A DNA stretch of 64,000 nt, taken from NCBI GenBank assembly GCA_037179385.1, contig CM074179.1:31439903-31503902 (forward strand), read 5' to 3'. This document shows, in pieces, positions 1 through 13,600 of this stretch (position 1 is the first letter of the stretch; each line of letters opens with the position of its first letter). Under the pieces are notes generated by a model that ran no database searches, was not told the origin of the DNA, and saw only the letters and a list, made by a program, of their open reading frames with translations. The position numbers and the translations under genes are program-made. Source of the stretch: Holothuria scabra (Eukaryota; Echinodermata; Holothuroidea; Aspidochirotida; Holothuriidae).

Positions 1-235
1 TGTGGTGAAATTCAAATAGAAGTTTTATGAAGAGAAGTCTCCACATGAACTTTAATAGTACAGTAATAATAACATTATGGATGGCTGGAGTTATTGTAAC
101 TGTCATACACAATCGGAGGATAGAAAGACGGAGGGTGGCCAGGGTTGTGAAGTTTGTTCAGTATGTAGGACTAATCTTTTGTCAAGCATGTAATGTACTG
201 TATGTGACTACAGCTAAGGTAACAGACAGAAAAAC

Positions 236-478
236 TGCATGGCCAAGTGGTTAGAGCATCAGACATGCAGTTTGGAGGTCCGGATTTCAAGTCCTTCCGG
301 GTCATACCAAAGACTTTAAAAATGGTATTCTTCTGCCATTGTGCTTGATTAGTGCTCAGCTTAAGCAATGGAATAGGAAAAACAAACCAGTGAGCGGCTA
401 CTGGGAATGCGGCCATGGACGGCTAGGACTTGAAATTATTGGTTGGAAACTGGACCATAAAACTCCATCTTAACTAAT
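236..478 (+). mobile_element. tRNA-derived SINE, copy 1
   Basis: The head looks tRNA-like: TGGCCAAGTGG fits an A-box (TRGYNNARNNG) and ggatttcaagtcc a diverged B-box. A body with ccaaagactttaaaaatgg, ttctgccattgtgctt and aagcaatgga follows, ending with taaaactccatctta. The same body occurs at 1750-1990 (minus), 13365-13480 (minus), 19398-19625 and 30596-30752. It has no CCA-ready acceptor stem, so it is not a functional tRNA gene. Confidence 0.75.
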
Positions 479-1749
479 AAATGCTAAGGTAACCGACGTA
501 TCTAAGCTTTAAGCCAAGGTTTTGATAACTGATGGAGAACCCATTCTGAGATAGAAGAACATCATAGGAAGAAATAGGGTGTAGGACGCCCTCTACTGAT
601 ACCGGTTGCCATACAATAAGTTCTGTATGTAGTGTAGGTATAAATGGTGTACAGTACAAGTCATAAGGTAATAGGAGGTGGTTATTGTTCCCCCATAAAC
701 TTCCATTTGAACCAAGTAGTTCTGGGGATTGTTTGATAATCCCAATTCCCTTGAGTGCCAAAGGTCTAGGGCAACTGTGCCTTCTGAGCAGAAAGTTCAT
801 CCTGTATAGTTACTATTTGAGAATTAAATTATGTACATGTGCAACCTTCCGGTCTATTGTCCTATTTACACTTTACCTGCATTAGTCCTTTGACAAGTCA
901 GCAGCGGTTTGGGTGATTTAAGACAAATGGATGTAGTTAGTAAAGCTTAATAAGTTTATACTTTCATATTACCATAGCAATTGATCATATGTTCAGTACC
1001 ATTGTTTCAGGGAACCCTCTCTTGTGGCTATTGCGGTTACACTTTTGAATGACCACGTAGTTTTTCACATATATTTTGATACCAACTTTTTTCTAGGAAA
1101 ATATGAACTGTCACAAGTGACCACTAGTACAGGGAGACAAGTAGGTGCTTAAAAAATAAGAGTACAGTGACACCTGTGATTAAATAAATGCAAAAATTTA
1201 AATTTGAACTGGAGGGTATAGACATAAATAGGGATGTCATTAATTGATACAGTGAACTCCCACCTTTAGTGTGTTATACTGTACTGTAAGTACCACTGAA
1301 CATTGAGGCTCTTCATGCATGTCATGTCATGCAAGGTGTCTCTAAAAATGTCAGTAACTTCATACAGTATGACATCGTCAATGATCAATGTTGCATTGAG
1401 CAACAGTACATACATGTATGTTCTGTATGTATCAATTATGTTCACATGTGGTAAACATAAACAGTGTGGTATGTATGCTCTGAAGTTGTTTGATGAAACA
1501 AACATCTGGATGGTGATCAAATGCAGAGAATGTTATGGCTGATACTTTAAAGGTCATAGGTCATTAGTACTGACATATATGTAGGATGCTGTTTACTGTA
1601 CAAGTCTGCAGAGACTATTACCCAGCAGCTTTTATTAATACTTTGTATTCACTAAACATCCAATTTTGCAAAGGAGTTGGAGATGGGCCTTAAATCTCAT
1701 GGTGGGCAACAGACTTTCAGTAGTTTGATTGGGACAGTACTGTAATAAT

Positions 1750-1990
1750 TAGTTAGATAGGGTTTTACGGCCCAGTTTCCAATGTATTGGTTCAAGTCGA
1801 GCCATGGCCTTTTTTTCAGTTGTGGCTCACTGGCTTGTTTTCCCTACTCCATTGCTTATGTGGAGCATCACACACAACGGCAGTAGGTTCCTTTTTTAGA
1901 CTCTTTGGTATGACTTGACCTGGGGTGCGAACCCGGGCCTTTTGTGGGAGAGGCGGATGCTCTTACCGTTACACCAAACACACGGACAGT
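1750..1990 (-). mobile_element. tRNA-derived SINE, copy 2 (reverse)
   Basis: Read on the minus strand, a tRNA-like head (tggtgtaacggtaagagca; B-box cgggttcgcacc) is followed by the same body as the copy at 236, ending near tggattttac-type sequence (ggccgtaaaaccctatc). Its head differs from copy 1, so the family either has two head types or one head has diverged strongly. Confidence 0.72.
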
Positions 1991-2129
1991 ACTGTAATAC
2001 ACCAGCTACAGTACTATACAGTTTCCGTAAACAGTTTGCAAAAAAACATCACTTTGGGAATACTGTTTAGTATGGTACCCTCAGCTAAAAGGTGTACAGT
2101 ATGTAACGGCTTGGATGATAGAGTAACTA

Positions 2130-2324
2130 CAATCTTGGACAAAACTGTTGGGACACTTTGCCCTAATATTCTTGAATTTCAGTTCAAAGGCTTACATGAA
2201 TTTCCCTCCCCCGCTCCCCCTTTCAATGTTGCGCTGAAAGAGTGACTGTATGCCGTGAATAGGCTATCTGTGGTCAACATTGCGAAGGGGAGCGGGGTGT
2301 CCCAAGGAGTTTTGTCCAAGATTG
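2130..2324. mobile_element. 195-bp terminal-inverted-repeat element (MITE), copy 1
   Basis: It begins caatcttggacaaaact and ends agttttgtccaagattg: a perfect 17-bp terminal inverted repeat, with further weaker pairing (gggacac / gtgtccc) inside. An almost identical copy of the same length is at 3476. It has no coding capacity. Direct repeats at the borders are unclear: CT/CT here and AG/AG at copy 2 if the element is extended by one base on each side. Confidence 0.8.
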
Positions 2325-3475
2325 TCTGAGCTCCACGCGTATTATTTACGAGAACAAATTCAATAGATAATGCTTCATTTTTCGAGCCGACTTTTTGGGA
2401 AAAGCTTTTTCGGAGGCTTATAGGTCTGAGGATTTTAGCATAAAGAGTTAGTAGCATAAAGTGTTGTTATAATGTGTTGTTTGGTTCATTTGTATACATT
2501 TATTTAGAGTCGGGACGAAAATAAAGAATAGACTGTTGCAGGTATTCTTGGGGAATTTGCATCTCGTAAGCCATGGGCAGAGGTACGGGCTGAACGCCTA
2601 CCAATTCCTCCTCGTAATACAGATACAAAACCAGTTAAAACATGTTTAAACTTCAGTGGAGGAGGCAATTTTATAGCCAATAATTTAACATTTGAAATAT
2701 GGAAAGAGACTTTTGAATATTTTTCAGGCCCGGGAAATTGCCAGGATACGTTCTATTCCGATAGAGAGTATATACATACATATAACTAAAACAATTTCTT
2801 GGATAGAAAACTCTGACTCCTATTGCAAACTGGTGTTAAGGAGACGAGATTTTAACTGAAAGAGCGCCACGATCTACCATGAAATGTTAAAGGCACATCT
2901 GAGATCCAAGCTTTTAAAATATAACGATGGTAGATCGTTAGTTAAGGCTGGTTTTTGGCATATTTTGAAGCAAATTGCACCCCTGTGACTCCATTTTTCA
3001 TGTTACATGAAACTGGTTGCGCATGCTTTTTTCCCTCTTTAAACCGAAGCAATTTCATTGCGTTTTGCTTCCAAATTTGCTTTCAAAATAAATGGTAGAC
3101 CGTTGGGTTAAACTTATCTTTCACTGCCGGTCTCGTCAAGTTCGCATGTACGGCATATTTTTTCTTGAGAAAACACGGTAAATTACTTTAAAATGAAGTA
3201 ATAGGCAGGATGCATCAGTGCCTCTGTTCTCCAAAATGCACTTGTCAGGTAACACGTCACTGTTTTGAACAAATTTAAAATACATAAACACGAACATTTT
3301 CTCTATATTCTTTTTATTTTAAGACAGTGTAAACCAAAAACAAGTCACTGTTGAGAACAGCTACATAAACGATCGGGCGCTTTAACTTATTCCCTTTTGC
3401 AAATCAACCCATCAAGACAAAATGACACTTTCTACTGTGTGACGCGAGTAGTTCTAACTTCCCGAAATTCTCAGA

Positions 3476-3670
3476 CAATCTTGGACAAAACTGTTGGGAC
3501 ACTTTGCCATAATATTCTTGAATTTCAGTTCAAAGGCTTACATGAATTCCCCTCCCCCGCTCCCCCTTTCAATGTTGCGCTGAAAGAGTGACTGTATGCC
3601 GTGAATAGGCTATCTGTGGTCAACATTGCGAAGGGGAGCGGGGTGTCCCAAGGAGTTTTGTCCAAGATTG
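3476..3670. mobile_element. 195-bp terminal-inverted-repeat element (MITE), copy 2
   Basis: Same length, orientation and ends as the copy at 2130. By eye I see only about two substitutions in 195 bases, so the two copies are very young or kept alike by gene conversion. They are 1346 bp apart. Confidence 0.8.
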
Positions 3671-4528
3671 TAGGCCTGTCATGACACTGCATGGTGCTAT
3701 AGTATTGTATGGTATTCAGGGTTGTAGCTACAAGAATCAGCAGGGGAAAGAAACAATTGACAATGGTGTTTGCTGACCCATACTTGCAAAAATCAAGCTC
3801 TCCCACCCCTCACAATTTCCTTTTATTACCATAAATCAGCCAGGAATTTACCAGTAAATTCTAAACTTGGCCAAGACAATTACCCCCAAACAAAATGCGA
3901 GTATTACTGGTCATATAATATAAAAGGGAAAAAAGAGGACTATTGGAAGTGCGCTTTCTTGCCATGTGGGAAGCATGCTTTTGTATGTAGGCTCAGAGCA
4001 AATTGATTAAGGCTAGATCAAAAGCAAATTGATTGTGGTGCTTTAGTACGTACTGTACTTCGAAAGTCTGCAATGCCAGCATTCAACACACAGGTCTTTC
4101 TGGCCACAACCCTGATATGTGTGTGAATACAGTTGTAGAAATACCAGTAATATTCCCTGTTACACTGGCAGCACTTGATACTATTCAAACACATAGCCAA
4201 GTGGAAGAACCCCCACCCCCACCCCTCTCCACCTTGCCAATGTTCCAATATATACAAAAGTTTGCACAGTTGGATAAAAAAAAAAATGATTATGTAGCTA
4301 AACCACCACAACTAAACTTTACAACTAATATTGGCAAGGCAAAAAATCTCTTGCAATTTTGCATGTACAGTAGGCCATATTAAAAGTGCTAAAAAAGTTC
4401 CAAAGGAAGGGGGATGCATTCCGTGCCTTAGACCTTTTGTTGTGTTACAAGACATGGCCTTCTCTAATGGTACTGTAGATTTCATTAAGTTTCTCATACC
4501 CTGCAATGGATTTTATTTTCTTTTTCAG

Positions 4529-4638
4529 TTGGTCCTAAGGCTGCACTCAAGGACGGCTGCCTCTCAACAGTAGAGATCGACAAAGAGCCTGGTGAAGAGC
4601 TTGGTATGGCATTTGTTGGAGGGAACGAAACACCACTG
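4529..4638 (+). CDS. LNX: LNX exon: start of PDZ1
   Basis: The exon follows a polypyrimidine tract ending in cag at 4528 and ends before gtaagt at 4639. Two leading bases complete a codon from an upstream exon, then 36 codons run from GPKAALKD to GGNETPL. The segment LSTVEIDKE is the first PDZ strand, and LGMAFVGG at residues 24-31 is the carboxylate-binding loop and second strand. GGNETPL is the same string I recall from vertebrate LNX PDZ1. The preceding exon must end in phase 1 and is not found in the 4.5 kb upstream. Confidence 0.92.
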
Positions 4639-7600
4639 GTAAGTTCATGAAAAAAATGAATACCTTCAGATGGAAAAGAAATGAATTTGATCTCATTTAC
4701 ATTATCTCAACTTGTCGTCAGCAAGACCCGGGCAAGTTAATACTGTGGCATAGTTGTAGAAGATGACCCCTACAGAGGGTCCTCTCAGGTTAGTCCCACT
4801 TTCACTTGCTGACAAACATTGCAGTGTACCAAGTCAAAAAATATATTAAACAGAGCTCTTGCAAAATGATTTCTAACAGTCCAATTCCTATCTTTGTACA
4901 TTCTTTACAGTAGCCGAGATATAAACTGTTGAAGTTTGAATGCTATCTTTATTTGCCATGAGTATGTTAATTAGACGTTGGGGGAAGGGGTAGGAGTCTG
5001 TTTGACCAATGAATGTTTGGGTATTTGTTCCATAGAAAAATTATCAATAAGAAGAAAAAAAAATAAAAATAGCATGTACTTTTCAGTTTCTACAGATAAA
5101 GGTCATCAGTGCTGGATTTGAAATTCCTCCTCATTGTGGAACTGTGGCATTTGTCCATTAGCTTGTATATGGAGTGCAGGGTTAGCCCTGAGCTCCGAAT
5201 TAAGTGGGTCCTAGCCTTGGTTTTTGGACCCCTTAAAAGTATGAAACATTAAATTTAAGGGGTCCACCAGGAATTTTAAAGGGTCCAATTCTCCTGCCAT
5301 CTATACTTTTCCGTTTTCCTCAAGTTCAACCCTATTTTCCCCTGTAGGTAGCCTACTTGAGTTAAATATTACAATGTTTAGGTTCTGAAAGTTTACTCCA
5401 TAACTTTGCTAAGTAAGAGTGAATACAATAACCTCAGAGAAAAAATATATGACATCAATGCTTCTGTTTGCTTTCCTGGTAATACTGTGGAGCGAAGGGT
5501 GCTGATTCCACAAATTTCATCATTCTTTTTAGTATCGACCAATTATACTATAATAGGTAATACCCGATTACCGATTATTAAATTAAACAATCGGCCGATG
5601 CCAATTACCTATAACAGATTATTAAAAAGAGGGAAATGGCGTTTGTCACTTTAGTATGCGCCAACCCTTGCTTCGTGCATATCATATTACTGTAACCAGT
5701 TCAGGATGGAAAATACTGGGAATAGTTCCTTTCGTTTCACGAACGGGATATCATTTTTGTAGGCAAAATAGCTTCACTTCAAAATTGGAGATACAAATCA
5801 ACCCTTAATACATTAAATTTGTTTGCAGTCAATGTCACATGCCCTTTGATAATTTAGTTCAAAGGCCAACATCATGCTCTGTCTAGTTTTCATCCCCCAA
5901 TCATGTCAGAACATTGCATTCTTTTACTGGGTTGTAGTTGCGTTAATGTACTGTTCAGTAGCTACTCTCCCGCTTTAACAAACCCCTTGTAAAGCAATCA
6001 TGATAATCTTAGCAGTTCTGGGCACCCTTATAACATATTTTATGGTTTCTTTCCGATATAAATATCCCAGGATACTTTTAGCAGTTCTCATCCAAAACTT
6101 ACGTCTTGTTTAAAAAGAATCTGCAACTGAAATGCACGTAAGTTCGATCCCCGAAAAATCCACGCCTGCATATAATGATGCTGTATCTAGGTGAATTCAG
6201 CACGGGGCTTGTCCCGCGTTGCCAGCCTGCCGGCATTACAAGCACGATCGTCGTATATAACACAAACTCAACGGGAAAACTTGTCTCGAGACTGAGTATT
6301 TTCACACACTAAATCACATAGGTGAAGGCGCAAGTTGTGATTGGCTGCCTAGAATCAATGCAATTTAATCAATCACGATGCCAAGGCCAATTTAAATTTT
6401 GCAATGGATCTTGTGCATATGATGTCACCCAGCAAAACATGATGCCTTGTTTGGCGGTAAAAACGTAAGTCTAGTGCATGCGTGGGCTAAGAAGTTTGCT
6501 GCAAGAGACCACGTGCATTACTGTTTTCGTTTGCAATGACGTCATATGACAACATTGCTTAAGTCCTATATTACGGAAGGAATGCTGGGAATGACTTAAT
6601 TTATGCAAGATAATAACCACCGAACCACACAAGATTCTAGGTGATTAGTGTATAAAACGTGCACAGATACGTATGAAAAGCTTGGGGATTTGAAAAATCG
6701 GCGAAACATGCAGCTAGATAGTCTGTACTATGTGTTTTATGCAGAAGTTTGTACAGCAACTTATGCGGCTCCTTCTGTGAGACATCAAGGAATACACCTT
6801 GAGTTCTCTTCTAAATTAAATTCCATTTAATACTACCCCGTTGTGGCGGAAAGTATCAAACGATCATTCCCATTGCAGGGGTAGGGATCGTTCTTCGATT
6901 AAAGTACATTGTCGTCTGTCACAGAAAGTGTTTACGACACGTGGTCAGTCATTTCGTTAAAGTAAGTTAGTTTTGCACAGGGATCTGAAGCGATAAAACC
7001 ACACAGTTAAGTCAATGTGTTTTCTGAGAGAGCGTTCGTTCGAATGGTGCACTGTGAATGAAGCAATAAGCCCCGCCCCTTCACAGCGCAACAAGCGATA
7101 TTTTTTGCAGGTTGCCTTCTTTGTAGTAAAACATCAAAACAGTTCCTTTTCAGGTTAAGCTGGGGTCAAAGGGTTTGGTTCTGACTGTCAGTGAACTCCG
7201 TGCTGATATGGGGCATAAGGCCATGCGTACAGTATATATGTGCACACTGCACAGTGTTTTTATGTGTTTTTTCTAGGGATATCGGGGAGCCAAACCGTCT
7301 TTAGTAAAAGATTGAATTGAGGCCAGAACTTTCGAAAAAGAAGCCTCGAGCATCAGCCCATAGAATTTTTCGTAACAGGGAATATCCATGCTGTCTGAGG
7401 CCAAATTTCTTTGCGTCCAAGCTTACTTCTCGGGATGCGCGGGAAGAAGCCTAATTTATAAACTGCACGTCCAGAGACAGAACCTTGCGTCTGTGACGCA
7501 CAGACCCCCAAAAAGCGAACCCTGATGGAGTGTATTCTGGTTGTAATGAGTGTGCTTGACTTGGTCACATACTGAGATTTAAAGGGGCTCATTGAGTTGA

Positions 7601-10600
7601 TATTGATAACTTAATGAGATTGTTAAAGGGTCATCACCAAAAGACAATGCTTAATTAGAACAATGAGAACGATATGGAGATTGTCTGGACCATTTGTCAT
7701 TGGTATGTGAAGTAAACTTAAAGGTTTGGAATAAATTGTTGAATTTCATTAACCAACTCAATGAGTCACTTTAACACAATATGCAGCTGCAGGGGGCTGA
7801 GCTCTCTTAAATTTTAATATCCAGATTAGTTACATGTTTTTGTCTAAAATCATTTTGTGTTGCACACATTAAGCCTATATATATCCCCAAGTTATGAATA
7901 CTCTACTAGCAAAACATGGTGGTATTCATGTCACATAGCTTACTAGATTTCTTCAGGGCACAAGTGCTAAATACAGCCATCCCGTTCCCTTATTTCATTA
8001 CGTCAAATCCCTGTGTGAATTAAAAGAGTCTGAGATAGCACACAGCACTAATGACTTTTGGAAGTAAGGAAATCAAACTGAGAAAATTATGTAAAAGGCT
8101 GAAACAGCATACAGTCAGATACTGATCACCTGTTCAGGAGATTTCACAATTTTCCCTGTGTAAGCAATTAACTGCAGTTTTCTTTTTTTTTTTTTTTTTT
8201 TTGCTTACTAAGAAAGAACCACGCAATTGGCCTTACTAAATATATCTGAAAATTTACAATTCTGTTGACATCTTCCTGCTTCCTTGCAAGCTGATGAGTG
8301 CAGTTTGGGCAGATTTTCTTTAAAAAAAGTACAGAGCAGACCCCCCAAACTTACTTTGAAGAGAAAGCTAAATACTACGATTTTCATCTTATTTCTCTTC
8401 AAAGTACCTTTCACTACCATTAATGATTCAACTGTTGCATATCCAAGGTAAACCAAGAAGTTATTTCTAGCAAATTTCACATTTGAATTGAACAACCGTT
8501 GTCACATGATTCCCAACAGCCAATCATGAAACTGGACATTCTGCTACACTACTTTAGTTTGGGATGACTGCTCTTGCCCTTTAAGTCTTAGAATTTTGTG
8601 TGGATTGATAAATTTTTCCAGTAAAAACATACTCCAACCTTGCCCTGTGGCTATGGAAGAGTGTCCATCCTGTCATACTGGTGGGGTACAGTAGGTATTG
8701 TATTACGTATACATAGTACGTATGCACGGGTTCTGCAAAACACCAAGTTTTTTGTATGGATAGTCTGTTTGATACCATCATATTTGCAATTACTATCTTT
8801 CCAACAATATGTTACTGTACATATTGCCCAATCAGGGTGTTTGTTCTTTACCACATAGGCCTGCAAATACTGTATTTATCAAGGAAAAATAAATTTTGGT
8901 TGAAGATTTCTGGGCCAGTTGTTATATGCATATTTCCAGATTTCACTTTTACACCCAAACATCAAATTGATCAGCCTACTGTATATTACACTACCCTGTG
9001 TGACAGTTTTTACACCATGTGTATAATTTACAAGCAGCAGATGTTTCACAATTTTGTCAAAAGTTGCAGTCATCAGGAATCTATGTCAGACAATCCTAAT
9101 GTTACTGCATCTGACCTATTTATGGTTCTGTTAATCAATTATCACAGACAGCATGGTAGGATGTAGATCATTTACATACAGTTGTTTGTATAAATCAAGT
9201 TTCCCTCAACTCATGTGTGTGTCTTGCTAAATAGATATAGCTGAGCTTAGTGCATTCAAAGGATCCTTGAAATTGTCTAGTAAAGTGCTTCCATTAAATC
9301 AGCTTTGCAAATTAATAGATAGGCAAGGCTGATATATCCTGCAGTTCAGTCAAACAGGAAAATTTTTACGAGCTAGCTGAGAAATAGTTAGCAGTAGTAC
9401 TATCAAACAGGAAAATTACAAAACATCTGAGAAGAGAAACAAAAAGTGAAAGATCTCTTTACAGGGGATCTTAATGGCTGGGAAAATGGTACTCAACATT
9501 GAAAGGCATTCACTGAAATCATGTTTCAGACAGTAAATGAATCAATCAGTCATATTGCTTCTAAAGTTGAAAAATAATAATGTCATAAATTGATTATCCA
9601 CTTACAGTATCAATTGTATTAGACTCACCACCTGATCTGGTTGGGCAATGTTAATTAAGAGAATCAAATATTTTTGTGCATTGACGCACCATCATGCAAT
9701 TGACAAATTTCATGAACATTTCTGTAGTAAACAGCGCACCTACAGTATGCAGTACCTTTTATGTTTCTTTGTTTTATATCATTTGAAGAACTTTTACACA
9801 TCCCTGCATCATAACTCCACTTAACATTCAGATTCAACTCCCTCAACTGCATGGGGACCAGAGGGTGCATCTTACTATTAAGACAGACCTTAAAGGGGAA
9901 GTGTAAGCAAAAATTAAATTTTCATATGTGGAAGAGGAACCAAATCTGCACAGTGTGGTGAAAGTTCCATTCAAATCGAACATGTACAGTATTTCTTGAG
10001 ATGTCCGTAAATGGAGTGAGTAGATTTGTTTTCAAACATGAGTTTGAGGGCAGCAGAGCTTACAGTATACAAGGAATGCTTTGTTTCCCTTTGTTTTATC
10101 ACACTGTTGTGTTGACCTTAAAGTTAATAGGAGTATGACCTCCCTGTGAGCGATGCAAAGTTTGTAAAATTCCCATGCCACTTATGCAGTTACATTTTAA
10201 TAATATGGGATTGTTGAGGAGAAAAACCGGTCTAAAGTTTAAAGGGGAAATTTTTACACTTTTACACTTTCCCAACAAATTTTATTTTGAAGCAAAATAG
10301 CTAAATCTTTCAGTTTTCTTCTCTTAACCTATAGTTTCTCTTCAAAGCATCTTTCATATCTTCTGGACTTGAGTATTATATAGTCAAGGTAAACCAAGCA
10401 GTTACGCCTAGTAAATTTCTTGAGATGGATAAATATTGTCACATGGCACTGAAGAGTCAGCCAATCATGAAACAGGACAGTCCACTACAGGGCTTCGACC
10501 AGAAACACAAAAAGGGGAGGAGGGGGAATTTATTACTGCTAAGCCCCAAGTCCAAATTGGGGGGTTCAGGGGGACAAAAGCTTGCTTCAAAGCTCCTAGA

Positions 10601-13600
10601 TATGGTGCAATTTGAAGGTTTTAAAGGCCATTTATTTTTGTAAGTTCAAACATTGCTGCAAAAGTGTTCTCTTTTTAAGTAAGAAACCAAGATATTGACA
10701 ATTTTCTTATTTTTATGCAAATGAAAAGGGGGAATTTTACCCACCTTCTTCTGGAAAGGGAGGGGGGCACAAATCCTCCCCTTTCCCCCCTTCTGACGGA
10801 AACCCTGCACTGTACTTACAGTATTTTAGTTGGGGTTATTGCATTTACCCTTGAAGAGATAGGGGTAAATATCATCTTTAGATAAAATCATGTAAAACCA
10901 TGAACATTTTCGTAAGGGCACTGAATGACAAAGAAATTCAACCTCCTGTACAGTCAGTACTAAGAAAGCTCTGGACTAGCTAGCTCTTCAAACTGACATA
11001 TTGTAGAATTAAGAAGAACAGACCAGGGTAGTTTAAGCTTAACTCTGCATGACCTCCTTGCTGTTTGTTCTAGATCAGATGTTGCTAGATTTGTCTGTTT
11101 CCTACCACAGAACTCCTGTGAAAAGCTACAGTAAGGACTACAGTAGGCATTTGTGCAGTAACACACTATTATCATCACACACACGAACTTCTCATGTGGT
11201 GAGGGGGTGTGGGTTAGGGTGGGGCAAGGGACTTTGTTTATTTCCTTTACATCCCATACATTATCTGTCTATCATGGCTGAGTGTTTAAAATTAATTGAA
11301 AGTAATTTATAGTCATAGCTTATTATATAGTCCATAGAGCTACCAGTGTCTACATGTACAGTAGCTCACAACATGCAGGTACAGCACTACATATTTTGTT
11401 CATGGGACTTTGATAAATCAGTTTTAAGGAACACATAAGATATAGACCTACTGTAATCCACTTTCTTGATACTGTAGAGTAGTAATTTGAAGTAATGGTA
11501 GACTACAGTAGAAGATAAGAGCCACAACATTGCAATAGCTCCTTTGTTTGTCCCTAAAGAATCAAGCTTGCATCATACTGTTATACTGGTACGTTTTGAA
11601 TGTTGAAATAATGAAATACCTGTAATGCCCAAAGGAAAAATTTGTGTTAACAGAAATGTTGAATATTTATAAACCATTTGGAAATTTGCTGTACAGCTGA
11701 CCTGTATGTCTGTACTTCTATATTGGAGAATGAAGACTAATTTGTATAATGAACCAATAGTAAACAGTATGAATTACTGTACATACTGTACTGTGTAAAA
11801 TTGAGGCAAAGTGCTTAGGTGGAAAAAATGGGAAAATGGGAGGTGTCTTCCTGGGAAACTTGGGCAATTGAAGGGAAATTCCCCATTTCTGTGGGAGAAT
11901 TATGAGGAATTTTACTTTCTTCCTTGGAAATAATTTTACTCCCTTCTTAGGAAGTCAACATTTTTTCCAAACATTGGGCAAAGTGTACACTACAGTTCAA
12001 ATCAGCCAGTAATACAACAGAAAGAGTTCATAGTTCTAGGAAAATGTCCTGTGAAAGCGTAACAGACCAGCAAAGGTTACATTTTCAGGCATGTGTTCAG
12101 TATACATTCCATCCACCCATTACAAAATGTGGACTTTCATTTGATTTTGAAAAATGGTTATCTGATTTACAATAGCAAAATGTGAAAATGCATACATACT
12201 TAAATCAATGGAGAGTAAAATGAAACATTAAAATTCTGGTAGGCCATTACAGTGTATTTATAAAAACAGTAGTTTGCACATGAACCAATTCAAAATCTAC
12301 AGTAAAGTTGGAATCAATATCTCAGCTCTTTAAACAGTATGGTAAATATGGTACTGAAAGTCTTTACATCAACCTTCGAAGCTTTTTGGTTTCATTTTGT
12401 AACCTTGAATGATCAATCCCATGGCCTGTCAGAGAATAATAAATTCTAAGGTACTTCACTCATAGTAATTGCTTCTTTAGTGCTATATTTTATGTGTTTC
12501 ATATCATCAGATTGGCATTGTGGTGCAAGAAATCTTCCCAGAGGGTGCTGTTCACAGAGACAAGAGACTCAAACCAGGAGACCTCATTGTGCAGGTAAGA
12601 AATGAATAGTTGTGTGATTGTGTCTTTGATAATCATCTGGTCCACACTTCTGCAACAATACAGTAGCAATGGTACAAAAGTTTAAAAAATACACACAACC
12701 AAGGTCCTTGAGAACATGTTGATATTTTTCTAGCTTTCACTTGATAAAATCTGATGAGTTGATGGACACGGTACATAGGCCTAACTGTAAATGGATGTAC
12801 TGCTTACATACATACAAAACTACAAAACTATTGTTCTGGTAGTATTTTCAGATTGTAGTCAAGATTGCAGTCATTGGCCATTCATCGACCTTTGGCTCTT
12901 GTTAGAAGGAGAGATCAGAAAGGTTTACTCTGTTTAAAGGCCCAGTTCTCTCACCCCAAACAGTACCAATTCTCCTAACCTTCTTACTTAAGCTCCTCCC
13001 GCAACTGTCTGAAATTCATCCTCATCCAGATACAATCTCAGTTTATTGCTTCAAAGTGAGTAAAGAAAAACTCAAAAGGTGAATAAAGAAAAACTCACTT
13101 TATATAATCAAAACACTCTCAGTACCATTCATGCTATGTAAAATATGCTTTGGTACTCTGCATGGTTTGAATTAGCTGTCAATCAAAGAGCTGAACCAAT
13201 TGAGAATTTTGATACCCCTGTACCAAAATTATAGTTTGGGGTGAGAGGTTTGGCCCTTTAAGAAGCAATGCTCTAGATAGTGAGACAGATGGTATTTTAA
13301 TGTCACACCAACATGATTTTGTTATACCATCAGCTAGACAAAATTGTAAAGTTCAAATATGGTTTATTTCCCTGCTTGGCTTGTTTTTCCAACTCCATTG
13401 CTTATTATGAGCACCAAGCACAATAGCAGTAGGTTCTGTTTTCTAAAGTCTTCAGTATGACCTAGCCACATTTAATCCAGGCTTCGACAAATTCGTTTTT
13501 TAATTACTTGTCCATCAGGCTAAAGTCTAGTTGTTCTCATGAATATGCACTGAGTCCATATCTAATTACCTAGTACTAGCCATTGAATTCCTACGTGGAA

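Larger units (their letters stand above)
1..4528. other. Upstream intron (or 5' flank) of LNX without recognisable exon
   Basis: I found no RING finger Cys/His pattern and no NPxY motif in this stretch in any frame. Since the exon at 4529 begins in mid-codon, at least its 3' part must be intron. It holds two SINE copies, two 195-bp inverted-terminal-repeat elements and an imperfect inverted repeat at about 2835-3140, each listed separately. Confidence 0.7.
4639..12510 (+). other. LNX intron (7.9 kb)
   Basis: GT..AG intron between the first two PDZ1 exons. It includes an AT-rich palindromic stretch at 5535-5625 (aatcggccgat-type repeat), a T-homopolymer at about 8180-8202, dispersed repeat copies at 8200-8600 and 10240-10850, and an inserted 320-bp element at 10488. 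The remaining sequence shows nothing I can name. Confidence 0.85.

Noticed and set aside
236..310. Possible functional tRNA gene
   Set aside because: A- and B-box-like motifs are present, but there is no matching acceptor stem and the sequence continues into a repeated SINE body.
2179..3806. Paired ORFs sharing a C-terminus on both strands
   Set aside because: They are translations of the two copies of the 195-bp inverted-repeat element.
4033..4383. 116-codon open frame upstream of the first exon
   Set aside because: No RING or other recognisable motif; contains proline runs from a C-rich tract; probably random.
8756..9166. 136-codon open frame inside an LNX intron
   Set aside because: No family motif, low-complexity hydrophobic/aromatic content typical of AT-rich frames, and no splice or start support.
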